Shown here in pieces: positions 1-10,192 of a stretch of 64,000 bases of DNA (position 1 is the first letter of the stretch; every line of letters begins with the position of its first letter). Source of the DNA: Arthrobacter sp. OVS8 (GTDB lineage Bacteria; Actinomycetota; Actinomycetes; Actinomycetales; Micrococcaceae). The notes under the pieces were generated by a model. That model worked only from the letters and a program-made list of their open reading frames with translations. It was not told where the DNA came from and searched no databases. The position numbers and the translations under genes are program-made. The stretch lies in assembly GCA_028370155.1 (NCBI GenBank), contig CP116670.1, positions 372,001-436,000 on the forward strand, given 5' to 3'.

Positions 1-1562
1 CGTCGGTGCGCCCGCCGTCGACGTCGAGTTCCTCGCGGTGGACGCGTTCCAGCTTCCCGGCGCCGTTGAGGTTGTAGAAGCCGACGGCGAGCCGGTGCGG
101 GCGGAGGGTGGGCTGGGCCTCGGTGGCGGACTGCAGGATCGCGAAGGAGGAGATGGTGCCGTCCCCGCCGACGGACAGCTCGGGCTTGAGCGTGTTGACC
201 CCGGCGGTCTCCAGCCAGAGCCGGCCCCACTGGTCCAGATCGCGGCCGCTGGACTTTTCGAGTTCGGCCATGAGGTCGCTGAGCTCGGTGTTCTGCCAGG
301 CGTGCTTGCTGAAGTACTCGCGGACGCCGGCCATAAACTCCTCCGGACCCACCCAGGCGACCAACTGGCGCAGCACCGAGGCGCCCTTGGCGTAGGTGAT
401 GCCGTCGAAGTTCACCTCGACGTCCTCCAGGTCGTTGATCTCGGCGAAGATCGGGTGGGTTGTGGGGAGCTGGTCCTGCCGGTAGGCCCAGGACTTCTCC
501 ACCGAGGCGAAGGTGGTCCAGGCGTGGTCGAACCGGGTGTTTTCCACGGCGGCCAGGTGGGACATGTACTCGGCGAAGGACTCATTGAGCCAGAGGTCGT
601 TCCACCAGCGCATCGTCACGAGGTCCCCGAACCACATGTGGGCGAGTTCGTGAAGCACGGTGATGGCACGGCGTTCCACCTGGGCGTCGGTGACCTTGCT
701 GCGGAAGACATAGCCTTCCAGGATGGTGACGGCGCCGGCGTTCTCCATGGCCCCGGCGTTGAACTCCGGGACGAACAGCTGGTCGTACTTCTCGAACGGG
801 TACGGGCAGCCGAACTGTGCCTCGAAGAACTCGAAACCCTGGCGGGTGAGCTCGAAGATGTTGTCCGCGTCCAGGTACTGCATCAGGGATTTGCGGGCGA
901 AGACGCCCAGCGGCGTGACCTTGCCGTCGGCGGAGACCACTTCGCTGCGGACGGACTGGTACGGCCCGGCGATCAGGGCCGTGACGTAGGAGGAGAGCCG
1001 CGGCGTGGGGGTGAATTCCCACACGGAGCGGGCGCCGCCGTCCGTGCCGGGGATGGTCTCGACCGGCGGCGGGGTGGGGGTTGGAGATGACATCCCAGTG
1101 TGAGGGCGCGATGACCGTGAACGTGAAGCTGGCCTTGAGGTCGGGCTGTTCAAACACGGCAAACATCCGGCGGGAATCCGGAACCTCGAACTGGGTGTAG
1201 AGGTACACCTCGTGGTCCACCGGGTCCACGAAGCGGTGCAGCCCTTCGCCCGTGTTCATGTACGGGGCTTCGGCGACCACCAGCAGCTCGTTGTCCGCCG
1301 CGAGGTCCGCCAGCTGGATGCGGACGCCGTCGGACACCTCGGCAGGGTCGAGCTCGCGGCCGTTCAGGGTCACGCTCTGCACGGCGGCGGTGACCGCGTC
1401 GATGAAGGTCGAGGACCCCGGCTTGGCCGTGAACTTCACGGCGGTGGTGGTGCCAAAGACTTTCTCCCCGCGGGTCAGGTCGAGTTCGACCTCGTAGGAG
1501 TCGACGGCGATCAGGTCGGCGCGGTCGCGTGCCTCGGCGCGCGTCAGGTTCATTCCGGGCAA
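1..1562 (-). CDS. pepN: Aminopeptidase N (M1 zinc metallopeptidase), 3' end outside window
   Basis: Cytosolic M1-family aminopeptidase that removes N-terminal residues from peptides. About 520 residues are visible. The exopeptidase motif GAMEN lies near 741-757 and the zinc motif HELAH at 639-653 (about residue 304), followed by WLNESFAE near 565-595, which supplies the third zinc ligand. The preferred start is TTG at 1562 because GGAGG stands 7 nt upstream; an in-frame ATG at 1553 has no site at proper distance. The frame breaks at the five-base G run 1076-1080; adding one base joins both halves. The C-terminal helical domain runs off the left edge. The family call is secure; actinobacterial members are about 850 residues. 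Confidence 0.95.
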
Positions 1563-1698
1563 AGTGGGGCCTCCAGGGATGCTTAGGGGTGGGAACTCGA
1601 TACTGTGAAATTATTCTTTCACTTCTGCCGCTCTTGGCAAGTTGCCTGCGTCACACCCGGTTACCGAACGCCGAATCGCCGGGAGTAGCGTTAGGGAT

Positions 1699-2699
1699 AT
1701 GGGAAAGCTTCGAGACTCCGTCGATGCCAGGGCGCTGCGTTTCGCCGTGGGGTTCCCCCTGATGCTCGCGGCCGCGTTTGTGGTGTGCGCTTTCCTCCTC
1801 CGCTCCGATCTGCCCGCGTCGCTGGCGGTGCGCTGGGCCGGGGAACCGCCGTGGACTTCGCGCCGTTCGGGGCCGTCGTCGGGACCGGTGCGGTGATGAT
1901 CGTGCTGATCGGCTGGGCTGTGCTGGTGCAGGCCGTCCCGCTGTCCCGCCCGGCCATCATGCGCCGGATCATGATGGGTACCGGCCTGTTCGTGAGCCTC
2001 TTCATCGTCACAGTCCTCGCCGCCGTGCTGGTCGGGCAACTCGGGCTGGAGGATGCGGGCCGGGCGCAGGTGGACGTCGCCGTACTCGCCATGGGCAGCG
2101 GCGCGGCCGTTGGCCTGGGCTTCGTGATGGGCTTCGTCTTCAAAGCCGACGAGCGCTGGTCCACGGATGACGATCGTGCCATGGAGGCGGCGCTGGCCCG
2201 CGAACTGGATCCTGACCTGGCCCGTGACTACGTGAGCCTGTGGGTCCACGCCCGCAGCTCGGTTTTTGTCATGCTCGGAATCGCCACCGTACTTCCTGCC
2301 GCCCTCCTCACGATCGCCGTGCCCTGGCTGGCCGCCCTGCTGGTGGCCCTGGCCCTGCTGGCCGCCGCGTGCCTGTTCGCCCGCATCCGGGTGGACCGGA
2401 GCGGCATGCGGGTCTTCGCCGCGGGGTTCGTCAGGGTCATGGACGTACCGGCCGCTGCTATTGAGGCGGCGACGCCGAAAGAGGTCAAGGCGGCCGACTA
2501 TGGCGGCTGGGGCTACCGGAGCCGCGGCACCGCGACGGCCCTGCTGGTCAGCAGCGGGCCCGCCGTCGTCGTCGACCGTTCCGACGGGCGGACCCTGACC
2601 GTCAGCGGGGGCAGTGCCACGACGGCGGACAATATCGCGCAGGTGCTCTCACGGGTGGCGGCACGGGCCCGCTGGACCGGCGGCTCCACTGATTTGTGA
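1699..2699 (+). CDS. DUF1648-like multi-pass membrane protein
   Basis: Predicted integral membrane protein of about 333 residues after adding one G at 1840-1843. The N-terminus has a hydrophobic helix (about residues 15-35), followed by two more helices around residues 55-110, a soluble stretch with DADERW-like acidic residues, and another pair of helices around 185-220. The C-terminal third is soluble and rich in Val, Ala and Gly. The arrangement resembles DUF1648-containing proteins of Gram-positive bacteria, whose function is unknown. It diverges from pepN with about 135 bp between starts, so the two promoters lie back to back. No catalytic motif was recognised. Confidence 0.7.
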
Positions 2700-2818
2700 A
2701 GTCCGCGACGCCGGCGGGCCCGTCCGCCCGCCCGCGCCCTAGTAGGCTGGGAACAGCCCCCACCCGCACCAGCAGCCCACGTGACCGCACGGGCCTGCCC
2801 CGACCGAACGGATACGCC

Positions 2819-3309
2819 GTGACCCCCTCCGACCTCCCGCGCGTGCACATCGCCACCGACCACGCCGGCATGGAACTCAGCGCCCACCTCGTCAGCCACC
2901 TCACCACCAAGGGGTACGAGGTGGTGGACCACGGACCCACGACCTACGATGCGCTGGATGACTACCCTCCTTCTGCATCAACGCTGCCCTCGCGGTCGTG
3001 GCGGACCAGGAAGCCGGCACCAGCGCCCTCGGAATCGTGCTGGGCGGATCCGGGAACGGCGAGCAGATTGCCGCCAACAAGGTCAAGGGCGTCCGCGCCG
3101 CGCTGGCGTGGAACCTGTCCACCGCGAAGCTCGCGCGTGAACACAACGACGCCAACGTGGTGGCTGTCGGCGGCCGCCAGCACAGCGTCGGGGAAGCCAC
3201 CGACATCATCGAGGCCTTCCTGGCCGAACCCTTCAGCAACGACGAGCGCCACGTCCGCCGGATCGGGAAGATCGCCACCTACGAGCGCACCGGCGAGGTC
3301 GTCGACTAG
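2819..3309 (+). CDS. rpiB: Ribose-5-phosphate isomerase B
   Basis: Interconverts ribose 5-phosphate and ribulose 5-phosphate in the non-oxidative pentose phosphate pathway. RpiB/LacAB features are clear: DHAG phosphate-binding region near residue 14, catalytic Cys in the FC-I-N segment just after the break, GGSGNGE anion-hole loop, and the REHNDANV segment with the active-site His. Length 163 residues matches the family. The start is GTG at 2819, because the homologous region begins within ten residues. One C is missing around 2965-2970 (CCTCC). The stop codon overlaps the GTG of the next gene (TAGTG), so the two are probably translationally coupled. Confidence 0.92.
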
Positions 3310-4243
3310 TGCCGGAAGGGCATTCCGTCCACCGGCTGGCCCGCCAGTTCGGCGACGTTTTTGTCGGGGAGCGGCTCGCGGTCTCCAGTCCGCAGGGCCG
3401 GTTCACCCAGGGCGCGGCGCTGCTGGATGGTCACACGCTCACCGGCTCCGTGGCGCACGGGAAGCACCTGTTCCTGGAGTTCGAGCACGGGCTCATCCTG
3501 CACGTCCACCTGGGGCTCTACGGCGCCTGGGACTTCGGCGGCGACCGCCACTTCCGCGGCGCGTCCAGCATCGGAGCGCCCCGCAAGGTGGGGAGCGGGA
3601 GCTCTACGACGACGACGACGCGCCGGCAGCGTACGCGGGCCCGCCCGCACCGGTCGGCGCCGTCCGCGTCCGGCTCGCCGGCACCCATGGCTGGGCCGAC
3701 CTCCGCGGCGCCACCACCTGTGCGGCCATCACGGAGGCCGAGGCAGCCGCCGTGCTGGCACGGCTCGGCCCGGACCCGCTGCGGAACCTTCCCGGCGACC
3801 GGGACGCCTTCGCCGCCGCGATCCTGGCCAGGCGAACGCCGCTCGCTGCCCTACTGATGGACCAGAAGGTGATAGCCGGGATCGGCAATGTCTACCGCGC
3901 CGAACTGCTCTTCCGGCAGGGCCTGCACCCGTGGCTGCCCGGGGCCGGGCTCGCCGCGGACACCGCGCGGCGGCTCTGGGACGACACCGTTGGCATGATG
4001 TCCGACGGCGTCCGCGACGGCCGGATCATCACCACACCCCCGCGCTACTGGAGCGGGGGCGGCGGGGATGCATCCGACGGCGCATCCCCGGGTGTCCTGG
4101 CCGCATCTTTGCCCGTTCCGGAGGAGTCACACTTCGTTTACCGGCGGCACGGCCTGGACTGCCGTGACTGCGGAACCCCGGTGGCGCTGACCGAACTCGC
4201 CGCCCGGAAGCTTTACTGGTGCCCGGCCTGCCAGGCGCCGTGA
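3309..4243 (+). CDS. nei: Formamidopyrimidine/endonuclease VIII family DNA glycosylase
   Basis: Bifunctional DNA glycosylase/AP lyase for oxidised bases. After start processing the N-terminus is PEG, giving the catalytic Pro and Glu; the H2TH region is around residues 180-230 (MDQKVIAGIGNVY), and a C-terminal zinc finger has four Cys in a C-x2-C...C-x2-C arrangement, with a gap of about 16 residues. The length of 311 residues after repair is normal. One G is missing at 3590-3593. The sequence starting MPEGHSVHRLA is typical of the actinobacterial Nei group, but substrate range (Fpg or Nei) cannot be decided from sequence. Overlaps rpiB by one base. Confidence 0.88.
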
Positions 4244-4265
4244 GCCTGCCCACGGGCCCAACCGC

Positions 4266-4325
4266 ATCGATTGCTCCATAACTGCCCTTCTGACCCGCCA
4301 AAAGGGCAGTTCTGGAGCAGCCGAT
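4266..4325. repeat. 60-bp palindromic intergenic element, copy 1
   Basis: An imperfect inverted repeat bounded by ATCGATTGCTCC and GGAGCAGCCGAT, with an inner stem AACTGCCCTT/AAGGGCAGTT. It lies between nei and the tRNA-Gly terminator. A second element of exactly the same length and alignable without gaps (about 40 of 60 identical positions) is at 43811-43870. Confidence 0.75.
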
Positions 4326-4336
4326 GGTGCGGGCAC

Positions 4337-4366
4337 GAAAAAGCCCCTCCGCGAAGGGGCTTTTTC
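4337..4366. terminator. Bidirectional rho-independent terminator
   Basis: Stem GCCCCT/AGGGGC with a 6-nt loop, flanked by five A on the left and five T on the right, so it can end transcription in either direction. It sits just past the 3' end of tRNA-Gly on the minus strand and after nei on the plus strand. Confidence 0.85.
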
Positions 4367-4378
4367 GTCATATTTCTG

Positions 4379-4449
4379 AGGGGACGACGGGAATCGAACC
4401 CGCGTAATCAGTTTGGAAGACTGAGGCTTTACCATTAAGCTACGTCCCC
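4379..4449 (-). tRNA. tRNA-Gly(TCC)
   Basis: Complete 71-nt cloverleaf on the minus strand: acceptor GGGGACG/CGTCCCC, anticodon loop CTTCCAA with anticodon TCC, T-loop GTTCGATTC. No CCA is encoded. Followed by the terminator at 4337-4366. Confidence 0.96.
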
Positions 4450-4582
4450 GGGAATTTGCAGGAACTTTCCTGCGAAACTTCCGGGCGGCTGTTGAAGCCG
4501 GATACAACTAAACCCAATTCAGGGCCCCGCTGTCAAATGTGCAAACCGGCACAATATGACCGTAGACTGTTCTGTGCACTTA

Positions 4583-4657
4583 CGGGGTGTAGCTCAGCTT
4601 GGCTAGAGCACCTGCTTTGGGAGCAGGAAGTCGCAGGTTCAAATCCTGTCACCCCGA
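4583..4657 (+). tRNA. tRNA-Pro(TGG)
   Basis: Complete 75-nt cloverleaf: acceptor CGGGGTG/CACCCCG, anticodon stem CCTGC/GCAGG enclosing TTTGGGA (anticodon TGG), T-arm CAGGTTCAAATCCTG. No encoded CCA. Directly upstream of tig. Confidence 0.96.
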
Positions 4658-4723
4658 CTCTGCAGGTACCGCCAGACCTTGGCGGTGCAGAACCCCACCC
4701 CTAAAACCAGGAGTACTTAGACT

Positions 4724-6120
4724 GTGAAGAGCGCTGTCGAGAACCTCACCCCCACGCGGGTCAAGCTCAATGTTGAGGTCCCCTTTGAGGAATTGAAGCC
4801 CAGCATCGCAGAGGCATACAAGACTGTTGCTTCGCAGATCCAGGTCCCCGGTTTCCGCAAGGGCAAGGTCCCCTCCAAGCTCATTGACCAGCGCGTTGGC
4901 CGCGGCTACGTGCTGGAGACCGCCATCAACGAAGGCCTCAACGGCTGGTACCAGGCGGCCGTCCAGGAAACCGGCATCCGCCCGCTGAGCCGTCCCGAGG
5001 TCGAAATCACCGAGGTTCCGGACCCGTCCGCCACCGACGGTGAACTCAAGTTCCACGCCGAGGTTGACGTGCGCCCCGAGATCGAGCTGCCCGACTACGC
5101 CGGCATCAAGGTCGAGGTCGCCGCCGCTGAGTCCACCGACGCCGACGTCGACAAGGCCCTGGACGAACTCCGCGGCCGTTTCGGCACGCTGAAGTCCATC
5201 GACCGCCCGGCGGCCGACAAGGATTTCCTGACGATCGACATCACCGCCTCCATCGATGGCGCCGAAGTTGATTCCGCCACGGGCCTGTCCTACCAGGTCG
5301 GCGCCGGCACCATGCTCGAAGGCCTCGACGAGGCCGTCACCGGCCTCAGCGCCGACGAGGACGCCATCTTCGACACCACCCTCGTAGGCGGCGAGCACGC
5401 CGGCGAGTCCGCCCAGGTCAAGGTCGTCGTCAAGTCCGTCAAGGAGCGCGAGCTCCCCGAGGCCGACGATGACTTCGCCCAGCTGGCCTCCGAGTTCGAC
5501 ACGCTGGCTGAACTCCGCGAGGACCTCGCCAAGCAGGCCGCAGAGTCCAAGGTTGTTGAGCAGGGCGTCGAAGCCCGCGACAAGGTCCTCGACAAGCTCG
5601 TTGAGCTCGTAGAGGTTCCCGTCCGGAATCCGTCGTCGAAGAGCAGCTGGAGCAGCACTTCAACGCCGAGAACGCCCACGGCGAAGGCGAGCACGACACC
5701 GAGGAGCACCGCGCCGAGGTCAAGGCCAACACCGAGCGCGCCTTCCAGAACGAGATCATCCTTGACGCCATCGCGGAAAAGGAAGAAGTCAATGTCAGCC
5801 AGAACGAGCTGATCGACTACATCGTCACCACCGCCAGCCAGTACGGCATGGACCCGAACCAGTTCGCCCAGATCATCGATCAGAGCGGCCAGGTTCCCAT
5901 GATGGTTTCCGAGGTCCGCCGCCGCAAGGCGCTGGCCGTGGTCCTGGGCCAGGCCGAGGTCACCGACTCCGAGGGCAACACCGTTGACCTCAGCGACTTC
6001 GTCCGCCCCGGCGGCGAGGAAGCTGCGGCTGAGGCAGGCACCGAGGCCGACGTCGAGGAAGCCGCATCCGAAGAAGCAGCCGCCGCAAAGAACGATGACC
6101 CGGCAGCAGTGAAGTTCTAA
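4724..6120 (+). CDS. tig: Trigger factor, ribosome-associated chaperone and peptidyl-prolyl isomerase
   Basis: Binds at the ribosomal exit tunnel and assists early folding. The ribosome-binding domain occupies about residues 1-115, including the signature region GFRKGKVP (residues 44-51); the FKBP-type isomerase domain covers about 160-245; the C-terminal helical arms follow. The tail after residue 430 is Glu/Ala-rich and low-complexity. Start GTG 4724 follows an AGGAG site. One C is missing at 5623 (expected VPVPESVVEE), and repair gives 465 residues, normal for the family. It heads the proteostasis block with clpP1, clpP2 and clpX, a common actinobacterial order, and is closed by the hairpin at 6146-6180. 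Confidence 0.97.
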
Positions 6121-6145
6121 CACCTCCTGCTCCCGCGGTTCCTGC

Positions 6146-6180
6146 CCGCACCCCGGATCGATGATCCGGGGTGCGGCTTT
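6146..6180 (+). terminator. Terminator of tig
   Basis: Perfect 14-bp stem CCGCACCCCGGATC/GATCCGGGGTGCGG with a 3-nt loop followed by CTTT, 25 nt after the tig stop codon. Confidence 0.85.
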
Positions 6181-6210
6181 AAGCCCGCGATGAACCCTCC
6201 CGGGCAATCG

Positions 6211-6226
6211 TGCGCCGTCAGCGAAC
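6211..6226 (+). promoter_or_regulatory. Candidate ClgR operator of clpP1P2
   Basis: TGCGCCGTCAGCGAAC contains CGC-N5-GCG, the core of the ClgR site known to activate clpP1P2 in Streptomyces and Corynebacterium. It lies about 120 bp upstream of the clpP1 start and about 45 bp upstream of a weak -10-like TAGTGT at 6265-6270, a suitable place for an activator. The clgR gene is not in this window. Confidence 0.6.
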
Positions 6227-6335
6227 AGCCCCGCGCCTGAGCACAAAGCGGGCGGGAAAACCGTTAGTGTCCATGTAGGAAAGTTCAGTGATGTCGTCCA
6301 GTGGCGTCACCGTCGCCAGCGAGAGGTAAGTACAT

Positions 6336-6983
6336 ATGTCACAGCAAGCAGGGGCACCCCGGATGGCTACTGTCGATCCGGCCGCCCAGGATAACTACAT
6401 TTACAACCGCCTGCTGAAAGAGCGCATCATCTGGCTCGGCTCCGAGGTCCGCGACGAGAACGCCAACGCGATCTGCTCGCAGCTGCTGCTGCTCTCGGCC
6501 GAGAACCCCGAGAAGGATATCTACCTCTACATCAACTCACCGGGCGGCTCCGTCACCGCCGGCATGGCCATCTACGACACCATGCAGTTCATCCCGAACG
6601 ACGTCGTCACCGTCGCCACCGGCCTCGCCGCCTCGATGGGACAGTTCCTGCTCTCCTCCGGCACCAAGGGCAAGCGCTACGCCACCCCGAACGCCCGCAT
6701 CCTGATGCACCAGCCCTCCGGCGGCATCGGCGGCACGGCCTCGGACATCAAGATCCAGGCCGAGCTCATCCTGCACATGAAGAAGGTCATGGCCGAACTG
6801 ACGGCCGACCAGACCGGGCAGACGGTGGACACCATCCTCAAGGACAACGACCGCGACAAGTGGTTCACCGCCAAGGACGCCCTCGAATACGGCTTCTTCG
6901 ACAAGATCGCGGCCCACGCCGGATCGGTCGCCGGCGGCGGCGGAACCAACGCCAACGGCGATAACGCAGCCACCGAGAACTGA
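6336..6983 (+). CDS. clpP1: ATP-dependent Clp protease proteolytic subunit 1
   Basis: Serine peptidase subunit of the ClpP1P2 barrel. The nucleophile Ser is at about residue 100 (ASMGQ) and the catalytic His at about residue 125 (MHQPSG). The INSPGGS segment (about residues 68-74) forms the oxyanion region. Length 215 residues, with a Gly/Asn-rich C-terminal tail. The gene is intact. The start ATG at 6336 is preceded by GAGAGG. clpP2 follows after 32 bp, so the two are co-transcribed. Actinobacteria need both subunits for an active mixed complex. A ClgR-type operator lies upstream at 6211. Confidence 0.97.
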   Translation: MSQQAGAPRMATVDPAAQDNYIYNRLLKERIIWLGSEVRDENANAICSQLLLLSAENPEKDIYLYINSPGGSVTAGMAIYDTMQFIPNDVVTVATGLAASMGQFLLSSGTKGKRYATPNARILMHQPSGGIGGTASDIKIQAELILHMKKVMAELTADQTGQTVDTILKDNDRDKWFTAKDALEYGFFDKIAAHAGSVAGGGGTNANGDNAATEN

Positions 6984-7015
6984 CCGGCACAGCAATGAAT
7001 TCAGGAGCAATGAAC

Positions 7016-7674
7016 ATGAACTACAACTTCGGTTCGACTGCCGGCAACCTGCCCAGCAGCCGCTACGTGCTGCCGCAGTTCGAGGAGCGCACCCCTACGG
7101 CTTCAAGCGCCAGGACCCGTACACCAAGCTCTTCGAGGACCGCATCATCTTCCTCGGTGTCCAGGTGGACGACGCCTCGGCCGACGACGTCATGGCCCAG
7201 CTGCTGGTGCTCGAGTCCACCGACCCGGACCGCGATATCACGCTCTACATCAACTCCCCGGGCGGGTCCTTCACCGCCATGACGGCGATCTACGACACCA
7301 TGACGTACATCCGCCCGGAGATCCAGACCGTCTGCCTCGGCCAGGCCGCCAGCGCTGCCGCCGTGCTCCTCGCGGCCGGCACGCCCGGTAAGCGCCTGGC
7401 CCTGCCGAACGCCCGCGTGCTGATCCACCAGCCCTCCCTGTCCGGCGGCCAGGGCGGGCAGGCCTCGGACCTGGAGATCCAGGCCGCCGAGGTCATGCGG
7501 ATGCGCTCATGGCTCGAAGACACGCTGGCCAAGCACTCCGGCCGGACGCCGGAGCAGGTCAACAACGACATCGAACGCGACAAGATCCTCACCGCGGCAG
7601 AGGCCATGCAGTACGGCCTGATCGACCAGGTGCTGGATTCCCGCAAGATCAAGCCGCAGGCCATTGCCAAGTAG
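7016..7674 (+). CDS. clpP2: ATP-dependent Clp protease proteolytic subunit 2
   Basis: Second subunit of the ClpP1P2 protease. Catalytic Ser is in QAASAAA (near 7345-7365) and His in IHQPSL (near 7425). ATG at 7016 is preferred because AGGAG (7003-7007) stands 8 nt upstream; in-frame ATGs at 6995 and 7010 are too far from or too close to that site. One C is missing in the run 7092-7095 (expected [16 protein letters not shown]). Repair gives 219 residues. The operon ends at the strong hairpin 7701-7748, so clpX has its own promoter region. Confidence 0.95.
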
Positions 7675-7700
7675 CGCAACAAGTACGTAACAAGAAGTAC

Positions 7701-7748
7701 CCGACGCCGGTGCGGCCCGCTTTAAGTGGCCGCACCGGTGTCGGCTTT
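7701..7748 (+). terminator. Terminator of clpP1-clpP2
   Basis: 17-bp stem CCGACGCCGGTGCGGCC/GGCCGCACCGGTGTCGG (one G-T pair) with a 10-nt loop and a CTTTCC tail, 27 nt after the clpP2 stop. Confidence 0.85.
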
Positions 7749-7822
7749 CCACCCAACCCGCCTAAAGTGACCTAGAGTGGAACATGTCACAGGCCGCAGC
7801 AAGATACTAAAGGGGTTCACAT

Positions 7823-9101
<1,279 letters not shown>

Positions 9102-9205
9102 ACCGGAATAAATAGGCCACACCCGCCGCTAACACCTTTGGCGCGCCCGGTCATTGGGACCAGCGCGGTGCACCACATCCCCAGACTTATGCAAGGAGAT
9201 CACCT

Positions 9206-9838
9206 GTGCCTGAATCCCTGATCAATCAAGCAGAGACCAACAAAGCCGACTTCTGGTTTGATCCGATGTGCCCCTTTGCCTGGGTGACCTCCCGCTGGAT
9301 CAGCGAGGTGGAGGAAGTCCGCGACATCAGCACCGAATGGCACGTCATGAGCCTTTCGGTGCTGAATGAAGGCCGCGAGGAGCTCCCCGAGCAGTACCGG
9401 GAGTTCATGAAGAAGGCGTGGGCTCCCGTTCGCGTCATCACTGCCGCCGCTGAACAGCACGGTGCGCAGTACATCAAGCCGCTCTATGACTCCATGGGCA
9501 CCAAGATCCACAACGAAGGCAACAAGGACATCGACGAGGTCATCGCCAAATCGCTCGCCGAGGCGGGACTGCCGGCCGAGCTTGCGGCAGCCGGCCAGAG
9601 CGACGAATTCGATGCGCAGCTCCGCGCCAGCCACGAGGAAGGCATCTCCTTGGTCGGACAGGACGTGGGCACGCCGGTCGTCGCGTTCAACGGCACGGCC
9701 TTCTTTGGCCCGGTCCTGACCCGCATCCCGCGTGGCGAGGAAGCCGGACAGATCTGGGACGCCACCGTGACCCTGGCGTCGTTCCCGTACTTCTTCGAAA
9801 TCAAGCGCAGCCGGACCGAAAGCCCCCAGTTCAACTAA
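9206..9838 (+). CDS. DsbA/Rv2466c-like thioredoxin-fold protein with a CPFA active site
   Basis: Thioredoxin-fold protein of 210 residues. The full-length match is to the mycothiol-dependent nitroreductase family typified by Mycobacterium tuberculosis Rv2466c (from memory: FWFDP-CPWC-W near the N-terminus, EQYREFMKKAWGPVR, IPRGEEAG and a final PPQFD-like end). Here the active site reads MCPFAW, so the second Cys of CPWC is replaced by Ala, leaving one Cys at about residue 19. The start GTG 9206 is set by AAGGAG seven bases upstream. The gene is intact and ends at the strong terminator 9876-9921. Family assignment is firm; the enzymatic reaction is inferred. Confidence 0.85.
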   Translation: MPESLINQAETNKADFWFDPMCPFAWVTSRWISEVEEVRDISTEWHVMSLSVLNEGREELPEQYREFMKKAWAPVRVITAAAEQHGAQYIKPLYDSMGTKIHNEGNKDIDEVIAKSLAEAGLPAELAAAGQSDEFDAQLRASHEEGISLVGQDVGTPVVAFNGTAFFGPVLTRIPRGEEAGQIWDATVTLASFPYFFEIKRSRTESPQFN

Positions 9839-9875
9839 GGTCAACCGCCGCGTAACGGCGGCGGATCGGCAGCAA

Positions 9876-9921
9876 AAGAGCCCCGGAAGAATTACTCTGA
9901 TGTAGTTCTTCCGGGGCTCTT
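9876..9921. terminator. Strong terminator after the DsbA-like gene
   Basis: Perfect 16-bp stem AAGAGCCCCGGAAGAA/TTCTTCCGGGGCTCTT with a 14-nt loop. A smaller hairpin CCGCCG/CGGCGG precedes it at 9846-9862. Confidence 0.85.
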
Positions 9922-10111
9922 GTGTATCCCAAACCCGGGGACCACAATTGAACTTACCCACTTCGAAAGAAGAGGGACGCAGAAACCAAAGATTCAGTGA
10001 CACTCATCCGACGCAGCCTTCGGCAAAGTCAGATGATGGCTACCAGTGACGAGGTAGGAAGACCTGGAAATCCGAGGATTCTGCCAGATTGTCTAAGACG
10101 TCACGTGACAA
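9922..10111. other. Non-coding spacer between convergent genes
   Basis: About 190 bp between the 9876-9921 terminator and the valS terminator. Base composition is noticeably more AT-rich than the genes. I see no credible gene, tRNA or repeat here. Confidence 0.5.
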
Positions 10112-10157
10112 TCGAAAAGTCGAAGCCCCACCAACGGCAAAACGCTGATGGGGCTTC
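10112..10157 (-). terminator. Terminator of valS
   Basis: On the minus strand a 9-bp stem GAAGCCCCA/TGGGGCTTC with an 18-nt loop is followed by GACTTTTCG. It lies 36 nt past the valS stop. Confidence 0.7.
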
Positions 10158-10192
10158 CCTTTGCCAAAAACAGGCGGGCCGGATTCCGCCGG

